Assembly: GCA_025937785.1 (NCBI GenBank)
Contig: JAICQQ010000078.1
Span: 1-33,536, forward strand
From: Polyangiaceae bacterium
GTDB lineage: Bacteria > Myxococcota_A > Polyangia > Polyangiales > Polyangiaceae
Direction: 5' to 3'
DNA length: 33,536 nt
Shown here: positions 17,258 through 26,370 of the stretch, one piece after another
Position numbering within the stretch: the first letter of the stretch is position 1
How the letters are laid out: every line of letters starts with the position of its first letter
Notes under the pieces: generated by a model
The model's database searches: none
What the model was told of the DNA's origin: nothing
The model's input: only the letters and a program-made list of their open reading frames with translations
Program-made: the position numbers and the translations under genes

Positions 17258-17359
17258 CGCGGCCGGCAAAGCCATGGCCAATGGGCCCGGCCGAGCAACA
17301 TGCTCGTAATGCTCGGAGGCCCCGGGAACTTTCCTGTGCCAGCACGGTCCAACCGCTGC

Positions 17360-19357
17360 ATGACGTGGCAAGCGAAGGTCTGGGTGGCACTGGTGTGCGC
17401 GGTGTCGATGCTGCTGGCACGCCGCGCAGAGGCTGATCAGTTCAGTGCCCTCCGCTCGGACCAGCTGGTGGAAAAGAAGCACCGCATCGACGTGAGGCTG
17501 GCTCGCGGGCACGCGACGCTCGTCGTGGAGCGTGTGGTATTCAACGGCGGGCCACGCCACGACGAAGCAATCTTTTGGATTGAGGTGCCGCAAGGAGCGG
17601 TCGCCACGGGGCTCCGAACGATGGGGCAGCTGCAGGGCAAGCCGAAGTGGTTCGCCGGGGAGCTGATGGAGGCGGAAGCCGCCGCAGCGAAGTATCGCGA
17701 GCTCACGGGTATCGGCGGCTACTACCCGAAGGACCCCGCGCTGCTCTCGTGGCGTCATCAGGGCCTGCTGGCGCTGCAGGTGTTCCCCTGCCCTCCGGGT
17801 GAAGAGAAGCGCGTGGAATATACGCTGGAGCTGCCGACTCAGTACAGTGAAGGCAAGCATCAGTTGCTGCTCGACCCGCTGGGGACCGAATCGCTATTGG
17901 CCGAGCTCGTCGTCCGCCCCGCCGAGCGCGGCGATCGCGTGTTCGTGAACGGCCGCGAAGTGAAGCCCGGCGCTCGAGTGACCTTCGTCCGCGATCAGCA
18001 GCTCTCACTGGCGCTGGCGCCCAACCAGCAAGGCTTCGTCGAGGGCGAGCTCGCCGTCCGCGCGACCGCCGAGCAGCGTTACTTGCGCCGGGTGGACCTG
18101 TACGCGGCGCCCCAGCTCTCGGAGGTGCCCAAGCAAGCGGACTTGATCGTACTCTTGGATGGCTCGCGCTCGATCGCCGAGCCCCTGCGTGCGGGTGCGA
18201 TCGCTGCCGCACAGGCGTACCTGTCGCACTGGGCAGATGCCGAGGCACAGGTGCTAGTGTTCGACCGCCAGGTGCACGCCCCGCTCGGTGGGTTCGCGAG
18301 CGCAGAGCAAGCCGCGCTCGACCTCGAGGCTCTAACCGTGTCAGCGAAAAATGGTAGCAACGTGGAGGCGGCGCTGCTCGAGGCAGACCGGCTGCTCGCG
18401 CTCCGTCCCGCGAAACGCCCCCGGCGCATCGTGCTGTTCACCGATGCGCTCACCCACTCGAAGTTGACCGTGGAACGGCTGCAAGCCGCGCTTCCGAACA
18501 GCAATGCCTTGGTTCACATCGGCGTTCTCTCGCATCAGGGGGTTTCCCTCGTGCGTTTCGACGAGCACCCATGGCAGTCCGTGGCGCGCGCCTCCGGCGG
18601 ACTCGTCTGGCATGCACCAGTCGAGGCCGATGCAGGCGCTGCCGAAGCGCTGCGCGACGCCTACGAGGACTGGGTGCGCCCCCTCCGCCTCGATCGGCTC
18701 AGCGTCGACACGCACAGCCGCATCGAACTGGAGCTGCCCGAAGCTCTGGCGGAAGGCGAGGCGCTGTCGGGGCTTGCTCTGGATCCGGTGGGCATCGGGC
18801 GCGTCACGTTGCGGGGCGAGCTGTGGGCGTCACCCGTACAACGCACTGTGGCCGTGAGCACACCGGCAACAGTGCGGTGGTCTGCGCTGGTGTTCGGCTC
18901 ACCACTCCTCGACGAACTCAGCGAAGCAGAGATGATGCCGCTGGCTCTGTACGGAGGCGCCGTGTCCCCCGTGACGAGCTATCTCGCGATCGAGCCCGGT
19001 GTGCGCCCGTCGACCGAGGGCATCGAATACGGGAGCGGCGGCGGTGGTCGCGGCTTTGGCGCCGCAGCGCCCAGGGTGCGCATGGGCGGTACCAAGGTTT
19101 CGGGCCCGCCCTTCGATCACCACGCGTGGCTCGACGAGCAGCTGTCGGACGCGTGGCGTGCGTGCGGCGGGCGCGGCAGCGCCAACGTTGGCTTCGAGAC
19201 GACCCTGGCTGAAATCGTGCTCGTGGACGAAGCGCGCGGCCTTTCTTACCGCGACCTGGTCGCCGATCGCTGTCTCGAGCAAGCGCTCTGGGAGCTCGAT
19301 CTGCCGGATCAATTCGAGGCCGAGCACGAGGGCTGGCAACTATTCGTAGACGTTTGA
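17360..19357 (+). CDS. VIT and VWA domain protein
   Basis: Predicted exported protein of 665 residues. Residues 1-25 form a signal peptide ending AEA; no lipobox is present. Residues about 30-165 are a VIT (inter-alpha-trypsin inhibitor N-terminal) domain, including FWIEVPQGAVATGL, EAEAAAAKYREL and LALQVFPCPPGEEKRVEYTL. The VWA domain spans about 260-430 and has the MIDAS sequence LLDGSRS (Asp267, Ser269, Ser271). A C-terminal region of 200 residues includes a Gly-rich stretch (GSGGGGRGFGAAAP). ATG 17360 is preferred over 17300 because it starts the signal peptide directly. Bacterial VIT/VWA proteins are thought to mediate protein contacts in the envelope. Position after the spondin gene suggests a shared surface function, not proven. 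Confidence 0.87.
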   Translation: MTWQAKVWVALVCAVSMLLARRAEADQFSALRSDQLVEKKHRIDVRLARGHATLVVERVVFNGGPRHDEAIFWIEVPQGAVATGLRTMGQLQGKPKWFAGELMEAEAAAAKYRELTGIGGYYPKDPALLSWRHQGLLALQVFPCPPGEEKRVEYTLELPTQYSEGKHQLLLDPLGTESLLAELVVRPAERGDRVFVNGREVKPGARVTFVRDQQLSLALAPNQQGFVEGELAVRATAEQRYLRRVDLYAAPQLSEVPKQADLIVLLDGSRSIAEPLRAGAIAAAQAYLSHWADAEAQVLVFDRQVHAPLGGFASAEQAALDLEALTVSAKNGSNVEAALLEADRLLALRPAKRPRRIVLFTDALTHSKLTVERLQAALPNSNALVHIGVLSHQGVSLVRFDEHPWQSVARASGGLVWHAPVEADAGAAEALRDAYEDWVRPLRLDRLSVDTHSRIELELPEALAEGEALSGLALDPVGIGRVTLRGELWASPVQRTVAVSTPATVRWSALVFGSPLLDELSEAEMMPLALYGGAVSPVTSYLAIEPGVRPSTEGIEYGSGGGGRGFGAAAPRVRMGGTKVSGPPFDHHAWLDEQLSDAWRACGGRGSANVGFETTLAEIVLVDEARGLSYRDLVADRCLEQALWELDLPDQFEAEHEGWQLFVDV

Positions 19358-19366
19358 TCTGGGCGT

Positions 19367-19386
19367 GGCAGGCGCCGCCGCCTGCC
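19367..19386. terminator. GC hairpin between convergent genes
   Basis: GGCAGGCG (19367-19374) and CGCCTGCC (19379-19386) form a perfect 8-bp stem with a 4-base loop, 9 bases after the VIT-VWA stop and just outside the stop of the convergent Uma2 gene. No T-tract follows on either side, so intrinsic termination is uncertain; it may act in both directions or protect 3' ends. Confidence 0.45.
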
Positions 19387-19388
19387 GA

Positions 19389-19958
19389 CTAGACCCAAAG
19401 CCGATGCAGCGGTACCGCGATGGCCTCGAAGGGTGGCATGCGCGCCTCGCGCTCTTCGGAAAACACGCCCTCGACGATCCACTTCCCATCGGACCAGCGC
19501 CGAACTTCGATCATGCGGCTGCGCGTGTCGACCAGCCAGAGCCAGGGTACGCCGACGCTGGCGTAGAACGGCGCTTTGGTCTTTTGGTCGTAGAGTGCGT
19601 TGCTCGGGGACAGCACCTCGCACGCCCAATTGGGGACAGTACGGAACGGTTCACCAGGCGGGGGTAGTTCGGGTAAGTTCTCGCGCCGCCAGCCTGCAAG
19701 ATCGGGGGAGACTTCGGGAGCCCGGGGAAGCTCGATACCGGGTTCGGGGACGATCCACCATCCACCCGGGCCGTCTTCGTCGTAGTCGAAAGCGCCACCC
19801 AAATAGTGGCCCAAATAGCCGATGCCCCGCGCGTGACGCGGGCGTGGCCGGGGCTGGACGTAGAGCTGGCCGTCGATGATTTCACCCTTCAGATGCTTCG
19901 GGAGGGCTTCCAGCTGAGCCCAGAGCTCGGCGTCTGTTCCAGCGATGGCGGCAACCAC
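19389..19958 (-). CDS. Uma2 (DUF820) family PD-(D/E)XK protein, second copy
   Basis: Protein of 189 residues. Landmarks are EVSPDLAGWR (Asp86), WACEVLSPSN (Glu114) and DQKTKAPFYASVGVPWLWLVD (Lys126 or Lys128), the restriction-endonuclease-like site of Uma2 proteins. The GTG start at 19958 gives an N-terminus containing the usual early segment LPKHLKGEIIDGQLYV. It is clearly divergent from the 14871-15449 copy, so the pair is not a recent duplication. It lies 65 bases downstream of the RND permease on the same strand, and could be read through from that operon. Biological role unknown. Confidence 0.88.
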   Translation of the reverse strand: MVAAIAGTDAELWAQLEALPKHLKGEIIDGQLYVQPRPRPRHARGIGYLGHYLGGAFDYDEDGPGGWWIVPEPGIELPRAPEVSPDLAGWRRENLPELPPPGEPFRTVPNWACEVLSPSNALYDQKTKAPFYASVGVPWLWLVDTRSRMIEVRRWSDGKWIVEGVFSEEREARMPPFEAIAVPLHRLWV

Positions 19959-20023
19959 CCGTGCAGCTTAGCACGAACCAGCGCCCGTCGGCCAAGGCGG
20001 CACCTGTGCCGGCAACGCTGCCG

Positions 20024-23000
20024 TCAAGTGCCCGGGTTCAGGGCGAGCGTGCCGTCGTGCGCCTGCGCTTGTGCCCGCTTCGTGGCCAGGTCGTGGCTGT
20101 GGTCCTTCGCCACGAGCACATAGACGGCCGGGACGACGAAGAGGGTGAACAGCGTGCCGATGGCCATGCCGCCGACGAGGACGATGCCGATCGAGTTGCG
20201 CGCGACGGCTCCGGCGCCCGTCACCAAAGTCAGCGGGAAGTGGCCCGCGACGGTCGCAATGGTGGTCATCAAGATCGGCCGCAGGCGCGTGATGGCCGCC
20301 GCGTGCACGGCCTCGACCTTCGACATGCCGGTGAGCTGTTGGTGGTTGGCGAACTCCACGATCAGGATAGCGTTCTTGGCGATGAGACCGACGAGCGTGA
20401 CGAGCCCGACCTGTGAATAGATGTTGAGACTGGTGGTCCAACCCTCCGTGAGCCCGTAGCTGAGGCCCGGTGGCCCCGAAAACTTCAGGAAGGTGAAGAT
20501 GAGCGCGCCGAACATGGCGAGCGGCACCGAGCCCGCGAGCACCACGAAGGGATCGCGGAACGAGTTGAACTGTGCGGCTAGCACCAAGAAAATCAGCATG
20601 ATCGCCAGCCCCATCGCGGGGAGGAACTTGCTGCCTTCCTCGCGCAGCTGACGCGATTCGCCCTTGTAGCCGACACGATACCCCGGCGGCAGAATCTCTT
20701 TCGCCTTCGTTTCGAGCAGCTTCAAGCCGTCGTCGAGGCCGCGCGGAGCGACGCCCGAGATCTTGACGGCGTTCAGCTGCTGGAATCGGTTCAGCGTGCG
20801 CGGCTCGACCCCCTTTTCGATCGTGGCAACGGCGCTGAGCGGGATCAACGAACCGTTGGGTCCGGAGATGTGGATGTCCTGCAGCTGCTCTACCGTCAGG
20901 CGGCTGGCGCGCTCGACTTGCGGAATGACCTTGTAGCTGCGCCCCTCGATGCTGAACCGATTGACGAAGTTGCCGCTCAGCATGGCTGACAGGTCGCTGC
21001 CCACCCCTTGCATATCCAGGCCCATGGTCGCGACCTTGTCGCGATCGATGTGCACCTTGGCTCGCAGCTGGTCGATGCGCACGTCGAGGATCGGTGGGAA
21101 CGCGAACAGACCGCTCTTGGTGGCCGTGTCTGCCAGCTGCTTGGCATACTCGATGATCTGCGCGTGCTCGGCCGTCGAAGCGATCACGAACTCGACCGGG
21201 AACAGCCCCGGGCTCGGCAACGCGGGCGGCAAGATCGCTGGGGCCTTGACGCCCGCGAGCCCGCCGAGCTTGCCCGCGATCTCTGGCTGGATCTGGAAGA
21301 TGGTGCGCTCGCGCTCGCTCCACGGGTTCACCACGAGGCCGCCGAAGCCACCGCTGGGGAACGTGATCTGAAAGCTGTGGTGGAACTCGGGGGTTTCCTC
21401 GTAGGCCGTCTCGATCTGCTCAGTGTAGGGGACGATCTGCTCCAAGCTCGCGTTCGCGGGCACGTCGAGCACGCTGAACACCACTCCCTGATCTTCGTTG
21501 GGCGCCAGCTCTTTGGGCGAGAACATGTACATCGGGACCACCAGCACGGACAGCAGGATCCAGCCGGCGTAGACCCAGCGGCGCCGGCCGAGGGTGCCCG
21601 TGAGCCAGCTGCCATACGTGTGCCGGATGCGGTCGAAGCCCCGGTCGATCATGCGCGTCAGCCGACCCGCTTGATCGGGCGGCTTCAACAAGGCCGATGA
21701 CATCATGGGCGACAAAGTGAGTGCCACGATGCCCGAAATGAAGACCGCCCCAGCGAGCGTGAACGCGAACTCGCGGAACAACGAGCCCGTCAGGCCGCCC
21801 TGGAACCCGATGGGCGTGTACACGGCAGCCAGGGTAATCGTCATCGCGATGATCGGACCGACCAGCTCGCGGGCACCGATCAGCGCCGCTTCGAGGCCCG
21901 ACTTACCCTCGCGCATGTGACGCTCGACGTTCTCGACCACCACGATGGCGTCATCCACCACCAGACCCACCGCGAGCACCACTGCGAGCAGCGTCAGCAG
22001 GTTGACGGTGAACCCCAAGACCTGGGCCAAGAGCACCGCCCCGATCAGCGAGATCGGGATCGCCACCACCGGCACCAGCACCGAGCGCAGCGACCCCAGG
22101 AACAAGAAGATCACGATCACGACGATGAGCACGGTCTCGGTCAACGTGGTCACCACGTCGTTGATCGCGCTCTCGATGTAGGTCGTGGAATCGTAGGCGA
22201 TCGACGCGCTCATGCCGCGCGGCAGCTCGCTTCTGATTTGCTCGAACTCGTCGCGAACCGCGGCGATCACGTCGACAGAGTTCGCGTTGGGCAGCACCCA
22301 GATGCCCATGAACACTGCCTTTTTTCCGCTAAAGCGCACCTCGAGATCGTAGTTCTCGGCGCCCATCTGCACGTCGGCGACGTCAGCGAGGCGCACGAGT
22401 TTGTCCCCCTGATCGCGGATCACCAGTTTCTTGAAGTCGTCGAGCGACGTCACGTCGGTGCTGGCGGTGAGATTCAGCTGCGTCAGAGCCCCCTTGGTTT
22501 GGCCGACGGCCGACAGGAAGTTATTGGCAGCCAGGGCACGCCGCACCTCGGCCGGGCTGATGTGCAGCGCGGCCATGCGCTTGGGGTCCAGCCACGCCCG
22601 CACCGCGAACGTCCGTCCCCCGAGGATCTCGGCGCGCTGCAGGCCTTCGATCGCCGACAGCCGCGGCTGCACCACGCGTATCAGGTAATCGGTGACCTGG
22701 TTGTCGTCCAGGATCGTCGAGCCGTAGCTCAGATACATGGCGGCCCGCTGCGAATCGGAGGACTCGATGTTGATCGCCGGAAGCTCTGCCTCGGGAGGCA
22801 GGTCGGCCCGCACCTGGTTCACGCGAGCGCTGATGTCGGCGAGCGCCTTCGCAGCATCGAAGTTGAGCTTGAGCCGCACGTTGATGGTCGACAGACCCTG
22901 AACGCTCTCGGACTCGATGTAGTCGATGCCGTCCGCAGCCGCGATGGATCGTTCGAGCGGGGTGGTGATGAAGCCGCGCACCAGATCGGCGTTGGCCCCG

Positions 23001-23155
23001 ACGTAGACCGTCTTCACCACGACGGTGGCGCTTTCGATCTTGGGATACTGCCGCACGTTGAGCGAACGAATCGCCTGCAAACCCCCGATCAGGATGAGCA
23101 GGTTGATGACGATCGCCAGCACCGGGCGGCGCACGAAGATGTCGGTGAACTTCAT
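20024..23155 (-). CDS. RND efflux permease, HAE1-like
   Basis: Inner-membrane proton antiporter of 1043 residues, full length for the AcrB/MexB/MdtB group. It opens with MKFTDIFVRRPVLAIVINLLI, has the first large periplasmic loop, then TM2-TM6 with the GLVVDDAIVVVENV motif. Asp401-Asp402 correspond to the AcrB proton-relay pair Asp407-Asp408. The second periplasmic loop contains PNEDQGVVFSVLDVP. The C-terminal helices end with GGMAIGTLFTLFVVPAVYVL, typical of the family. It starts 9 bases after the adaptor gene and is surely co-transcribed with it. No outer-membrane channel gene is in the window, so a separately encoded TolC-like protein would be needed. Substrates cannot be predicted. Confidence 0.95.
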   Translation of the reverse strand: MKFTDIFVRRPVLAIVINLLILIGGLQAIRSLNVRQYPKIESATVVVKTVYVGANADLVRGFITTPLERSIAAADGIDYIESESVQGLSTINVRLKLNFDAAKALADISARVNQVRADLPPEAELPAINIESSDSQRAAMYLSYGSTILDDNQVTDYLIRVVQPRLSAIEGLQRAEILGGRTFAVRAWLDPKRMAALHISPAEVRRALAANNFLSAVGQTKGALTQLNLTASTDVTSLDDFKKLVIRDQGDKLVRLADVADVQMGAENYDLEVRFSGKKAVFMGIWVLPNANSVDVIAAVRDEFEQIRSELPRGMSASIAYDSTTYIESAINDVVTTLTETVLIVVIVIFLFLGSLRSVLVPVVAIPISLIGAVLLAQVLGFTVNLLTLLAVVLAVGLVVDDAIVVVENVERHMREGKSGLEAALIGARELVGPIIAMTITLAAVYTPIGFQGGLTGSLFREFAFTLAGAVFISGIVALTLSPMMSSALLKPPDQAGRLTRMIDRGFDRIRHTYGSWLTGTLGRRRWVYAGWILLSVLVVPMYMFSPKELAPNEDQGVVFSVLDVPANASLEQIVPYTEQIETAYEETPEFHHSFQITFPSGGFGGLVVNPWSERERTIFQIQPEIAGKLGGLAGVKAPAILPPALPSPGLFPVEFVIASTAEHAQIIEYAKQLADTATKSGLFAFPPILDVRIDQLRAKVHIDRDKVATMGLDMQGVGSDLSAMLSGNFVNRFSIEGRSYKVIPQVERASRLTVEQLQDIHISGPNGSLIPLSAVATIEKGVEPRTLNRFQQLNAVKISGVAPRGLDDGLKLLETKAKEILPPGYRVGYKGESRQLREEGSKFLPAMGLAIMLIFLVLAAQFNSFRDPFVVLAGSVPLAMFGALIFTFLKFSGPPGLSYGLTEGWTTSLNIYSQVGLVTLVGLIAKNAILIVEFANHQQLTGMSKVEAVHAAAITRLRPILMTTIATVAGHFPLTLVTGAGAVARNSIGIVLVGGMAIGTLFTLFVVPAVYVLVAKDHSHDLATKRAQAQAHDGTLALNPGT

Positions 23156-23164
23156 GGCCCGTGA

Positions 23165-24286
23165 CTAGCGGTTGGCCGGACGGGGATCCATTTTGGGCGC
23201 GAGCCCGACCTTGTTGTTGATGCTCACGCGTGCGCCGTTGCGAAGTTTGAAGGCGCCCGCTGAAACCAGGGTTTCGCCACCTTTGAGACCCTTGACGGCT
23301 TCGACGAAGTCACCCCGAGTTTCGCCGAGCTTCACGAACTGCTGGCGCGCGATCTTCGCGCCCGGGGCCTTCGGATCGTCTTCGATGACGAACACGGAAT
23401 CACCATACGGCGCGTAGACGACGGAGGTGACGGGCAGCGCGATCACGTCGCGCTGGCTGTCGAGCAGCACAGACACATTGACGAACATACCCGGGCGTAG
23501 CTTCTTGTCGGGGTCGGAGGTGGTCGCGCGCAGCGTGACGGTGCGAGTAGCAGGGTCGACCGCAGGGTCGACGGCGGCAACGACGCCTTTCAGATCGATG
23601 CCGGTTTCTCTCGCGGTGATGGTCACGGGCAAACCGCGGCGTAGCTTGTCGAAGTACTGCTGCGGCACCGAGAAATCGACGTACTCTTCTTTCTCGGACT
23701 GCAGCGTCGTGATCGACGTGCCGGGGCTCAAGTACTGGCCCACGTTGACGGAGCGGATCCCGAGTTTGCCCGCGAAGGGAGCCTCGACCACCTTGCGCGC
23801 GATCTGCCCGCGCAGCGCGGACACTTCGGCGGTCGAACCCTTGACGCTGGCTTCTGCAGAATCGAGTTCGGCGCCGGTGGCCACCCCTTCTTTGATGAGC
23901 GCCCGCGTGCGATTCAGGGTCGTCGTGGCCAAGCCCAAGCGCGCTTCCGCAGAGGCGAGTTGCGCGCGCTCGACGCTGGTGTCGAGCTCGACGAGCACCT
24001 GACCCGCTTTCACTTGGTCACCCGATTCGAAACGGATGCGCGTCACGATGCCGGGCGAGTCGTTGCTGATGGCAACGCCTTTACCGGCCTCGACGCTGCC
24101 GACCGACGCGAGCGTGGCCACCCAGTGATCCTTACGCGTCTCGATGGTCGAGACGGTTTCGGGAGGGGGCCCGGCCTTCTGCATGGCCTTGCCCGCTTCG
24201 ATGAGAGTACCGATCTGGTTAGCCTTGACTGCCGCGAGCCCCCCCACCACGGCAAGCACGGCGACAATGGGTATGAGAACCTTCAT
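23165..24286 (-). CDS. RND efflux periplasmic adaptor (MFP)
   Basis: Adaptor of 373 residues joining the RND permease to an outer-membrane channel. An N-terminal hydrophobic segment (MKVLIPIVAVLAVVGGLAAV) is a signal or anchor without a lipobox Cys. The split lipoyl domain is visible: SVGSVEAGKGVAISNDSPG early and IARKVVEAPFAGKLGIRSV later, with a helical hairpin between (about residues 105-155) in AEARLGLATTTLNRTRALIKEG. The beta-barrel follows, with DPATRTVTLRA and RPGMFVNVSV, both family signatures. First gene of the adaptor-permease pair. No TetR or two-component regulator gene adjoins it, unlike many such operons. Confidence 0.93.
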   Translation of the reverse strand: MKVLIPIVAVLAVVGGLAAVKANQIGTLIEAGKAMQKAGPPPETVSTIETRKDHWVATLASVGSVEAGKGVAISNDSPGIVTRIRFESGDQVKAGQVLVELDTSVERAQLASAEARLGLATTTLNRTRALIKEGVATGAELDSAEASVKGSTAEVSALRGQIARKVVEAPFAGKLGIRSVNVGQYLSPGTSITTLQSEKEEYVDFSVPQQYFDKLRRGLPVTITARETGIDLKGVVAAVDPAVDPATRTVTLRATTSDPDKKLRPGMFVNVSVLLDSQRDVIALPVTSVVYAPYGDSVFVIEDDPKAPGAKIARQQFVKLGETRGDFVEAVKGLKGGETLVSAGAFKLRNGARVSINNKVGLAPKMDPRPANR

Positions 24287-24599
24287 GGCGGCGCCTGCCC
24301 CCGATAGGTAGCGCTGACCCGACGAACCGCAAGCGCTGCTTCGCCGCTCCCGAAGGGTTCTCTGCGAACGAGAGCCGTGGCCAAACCGCCAGGCGTCCTG
24401 GGCAGAAACTGCACCGAAATCTCGTTACAGCCAGCCCACCTTCCAGCCCGCAGCCCACGACGGGCCCCCAACTTTCGCGTGGAATCCGCCGAAACTGGGC
24501 CCCGCCACCGAGTCGTCGGCGACCCGGGCGAGCACTGCCGGCCTTGCTGCGCGCCGTCAGCTTTGTTACTCCGTCGGACGAACTCCGCGAGGTGAGGCG
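24287..24599. other. divergent intergenic region
   Basis: The 313 bases between the divergent efflux operon and the gene at 24600 must carry promoters for both, but I see no convincing -35/-10 pair or palindrome. GAGGTGA at 24589-24595 is a good ribosome site for the rightward gene. Confidence 0.5.
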
Positions 24600-25178
24600 A
24601 TGCTGGCTTATGTTTTCTCGCATTGGCGGCAGCGCGACGTGAGCGCTAGCGACTACGAAGAACGCCAGCGGGGGTTTCACGCAGCCCTGGCCGCAGCACC
24701 AGCTTCCGGAAGCCTCCGATCGTTCAGCGTGGCGCTCTCTGGCGCGCCCTGGGCGGCTGGCGCTGCGGACAGTTATGAAGACTGGTACCTCATCGAAGAC
24801 TACGCGGCGCTCGGCGTGCTCGAGCACTCCGCCATCTCCGCGGCTCGCGCAGAACCGCACGCGGCGGCTGCATCCGTCGCTGCTGGGGGAGTGGCCGGCG
24901 TGTATGGACTTCGCATCGGCACGAGCGTCGAAACGCCGCGCCACGCGATCTGGTTCCGAAAGCCGGACGGGCTCCCCTACGCAGAGTTGCTTCTCCAGCT
25001 CACCTCCCTCGTGGAAGCAGCCGGCGCGAGTTTGTGGATGCGCAAGCTCAGCCTGGGGCCGGCGCTCGAGTTTTGTGTCCACGCGCACGAGCCCCTCACC
25101 CTCCCCGATCCGTTCGTGAGCATGACCTTGCCGTTGCGGCAGGTGTGGCCGCCTCCGAGCGAAGCAACCGGCGGTTGA
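24600..25178 (+). CDS. hypothetical protein, unrecognised
   Basis: Protein of 192 residues without signal peptide or membrane helix. The start is supported by GAGGTGA a few bases upstream of ATG 24600. The sequence is rich in Trp/Tyr in its first half (YVFSHWRQRDVSASDYEERQRGFHAAL, YEDWYLIEDYAALGVLEHSA) and looks like a soluble alpha/beta protein. The mid-portion IWFRKPDGLPYAELLLQL and a C-terminal segment of mixed strands suggest two related halves, perhaps a dimeric ferredoxin-like fold. I have no family name. A transporter gene begins about 100 bases downstream on the same strand, so a two-gene unit is possible. Confidence 0.75.
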   Translation: MLAYVFSHWRQRDVSASDYEERQRGFHAALAAAPASGSLRSFSVALSGAPWAAGAADSYEDWYLIEDYAALGVLEHSAISAARAEPHAAAASVAAGGVAGVYGLRIGTSVETPRHAIWFRKPDGLPYAELLLQLTSLVEAAGASLWMRKLSLGPALEFCVHAHEPLTLPDPFVSMTLPLRQVWPPPSEATGG

Positions 25179-25279
25179 TCCTCGAAGTCGCTACGGCGGT
25201 GGGCGGCGCTTACACGCTGCTCGTCATCGGAAAGCAGATCCGCGGTCGCTTTTGGCGCACTACGAGCGGCCGCCGCCGA

Positions 25280-26227
25280 ATGCCGCGGGACTACGCAGCA
25301 GGCGCGTTCTTGGCCTTCATCTGCGCGCTGCTCTGGGCGCTTTCGTACGTGTCCTTGAAGTTCGTGAGCGCGCGCGTGCCTGGCGTCCCGCTGACGGCCG
25401 CGGTGATCGGGGCGGCGGCGATCTTTCTGATCCTGGGGCAGGCGTTGGCGCGCTGGTTCGAGGCAGCCCGCGCCTTGCCGCCCGAACGGATGCGACCGCG
25501 GCTCGGCGGTAACCTTTTGGCTTTGTGCCTCGCCAACCTGGGGAACTTCGGGCTTTCGATCGCGGCGCTCTACTTCGTCTCGGCCAGCCACGCGATGGCC
25601 TTGAACAATGCTTCCCCGCTGTTTCTGGCCGCCCTCTTGGTCGTGCGGCAGAAGCTTCGCATCACGTGCGGCAGCGCCACGGCAATCCTGGTCGTACTGC
25701 TCGGCGCGTGGCTCCTGGCCGCGCGAGGCGACGCCGGCGAAGCAAGCTTCGTGGGCTCGGGGCTGGCGCTCGCGGCAGGGTGCTGCTTCGCGATCTGGGC
25801 CGACCTGGCCGACGACTTCGAAGCCCGCCTCGATCGAATGTCCACTAGACTGGGGCTGCTCGCCCGGGTCTTTGCGCTGACGTCTGGTGTTGCAGCCGCG
25901 GCCACCTGGTTCTCGGAGACACTCGGTCAGCCGTCGCTGACCGATGCACTGCTCATCGCCGGCAACGGGCTGCGCGTCGCGATCGTCTACGTCGTGTTCC
26001 AGCTCGCCGTGCGCCGAGGCGGCCCGCTGCTAGCGGTGGTCGTCAGCATCCTGCAAGTACCGCTCACGCTGGTCTCCGAGGCACTGCTGCTGGGAGCCGC
26101 GGTCGACGCGCGCTTGGCGATCGGGGTGGCGGCTGCTTTCGCGGGAGCGATCTCGCTCTGTATCGATCAGGCACGACAAGACGCAGCAGCGCCGGGCCGC
26201 GAGCGTCGGGCCCCTCACGACGACTGA
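25280..26227 (+). CDS. EamA/DMT-family transporter
   Basis: Inner-membrane protein of 315 residues with about ten hydrophobic helices in two five-helix halves, the drug/metabolite transporter (EamA) layout. The first helix is AAGAFLAFICALLWALSYVSLKF; the segment FVSASHAMALNNASPLFLAALLVV followed by a Lys/Arg and another helix is the usual end of the first half. The second half ends with VVVSILQVPLTLVSEALLL and an AGAISLCID helix, as in family members. ATG 25280 places helix 1 at the N-terminus, but no good ribosome site is visible there. The frame is open upstream and a GTG or TTG start near 25147-25175 would add a short extra hydrophobic segment. Substrate unknown. Confidence 0.8.
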   Translation: MPRDYAAGAFLAFICALLWALSYVSLKFVSARVPGVPLTAAVIGAAAIFLILGQALARWFEAARALPPERMRPRLGGNLLALCLANLGNFGLSIAALYFVSASHAMALNNASPLFLAALLVVRQKLRITCGSATAILVVLLGAWLLAARGDAGEASFVGSGLALAAGCCFAIWADLADDFEARLDRMSTRLGLLARVFALTSGVAAAATWFSETLGQPSLTDALLIAGNGLRVAIVYVVFQLAVRRGGPLLAVVVSILQVPLTLVSEALLLGAAVDARLAIGVAAAFAGAISLCIDQARQDAAAPGRERRAPHDD

Positions 26228-26370
26228 CCGAGGGTCAGCGCGGCTACCAGACCCCACATGTGGTCGCAAGTGCCTCGGACCAGAAGCTGAGTCCGCCGCG
26301 AAGTCATGGCCGAGCGCGGGCTCACCGTGTATCGTGTGCGATCATAGCTTACGCGAAGGGGCCCATCTAA

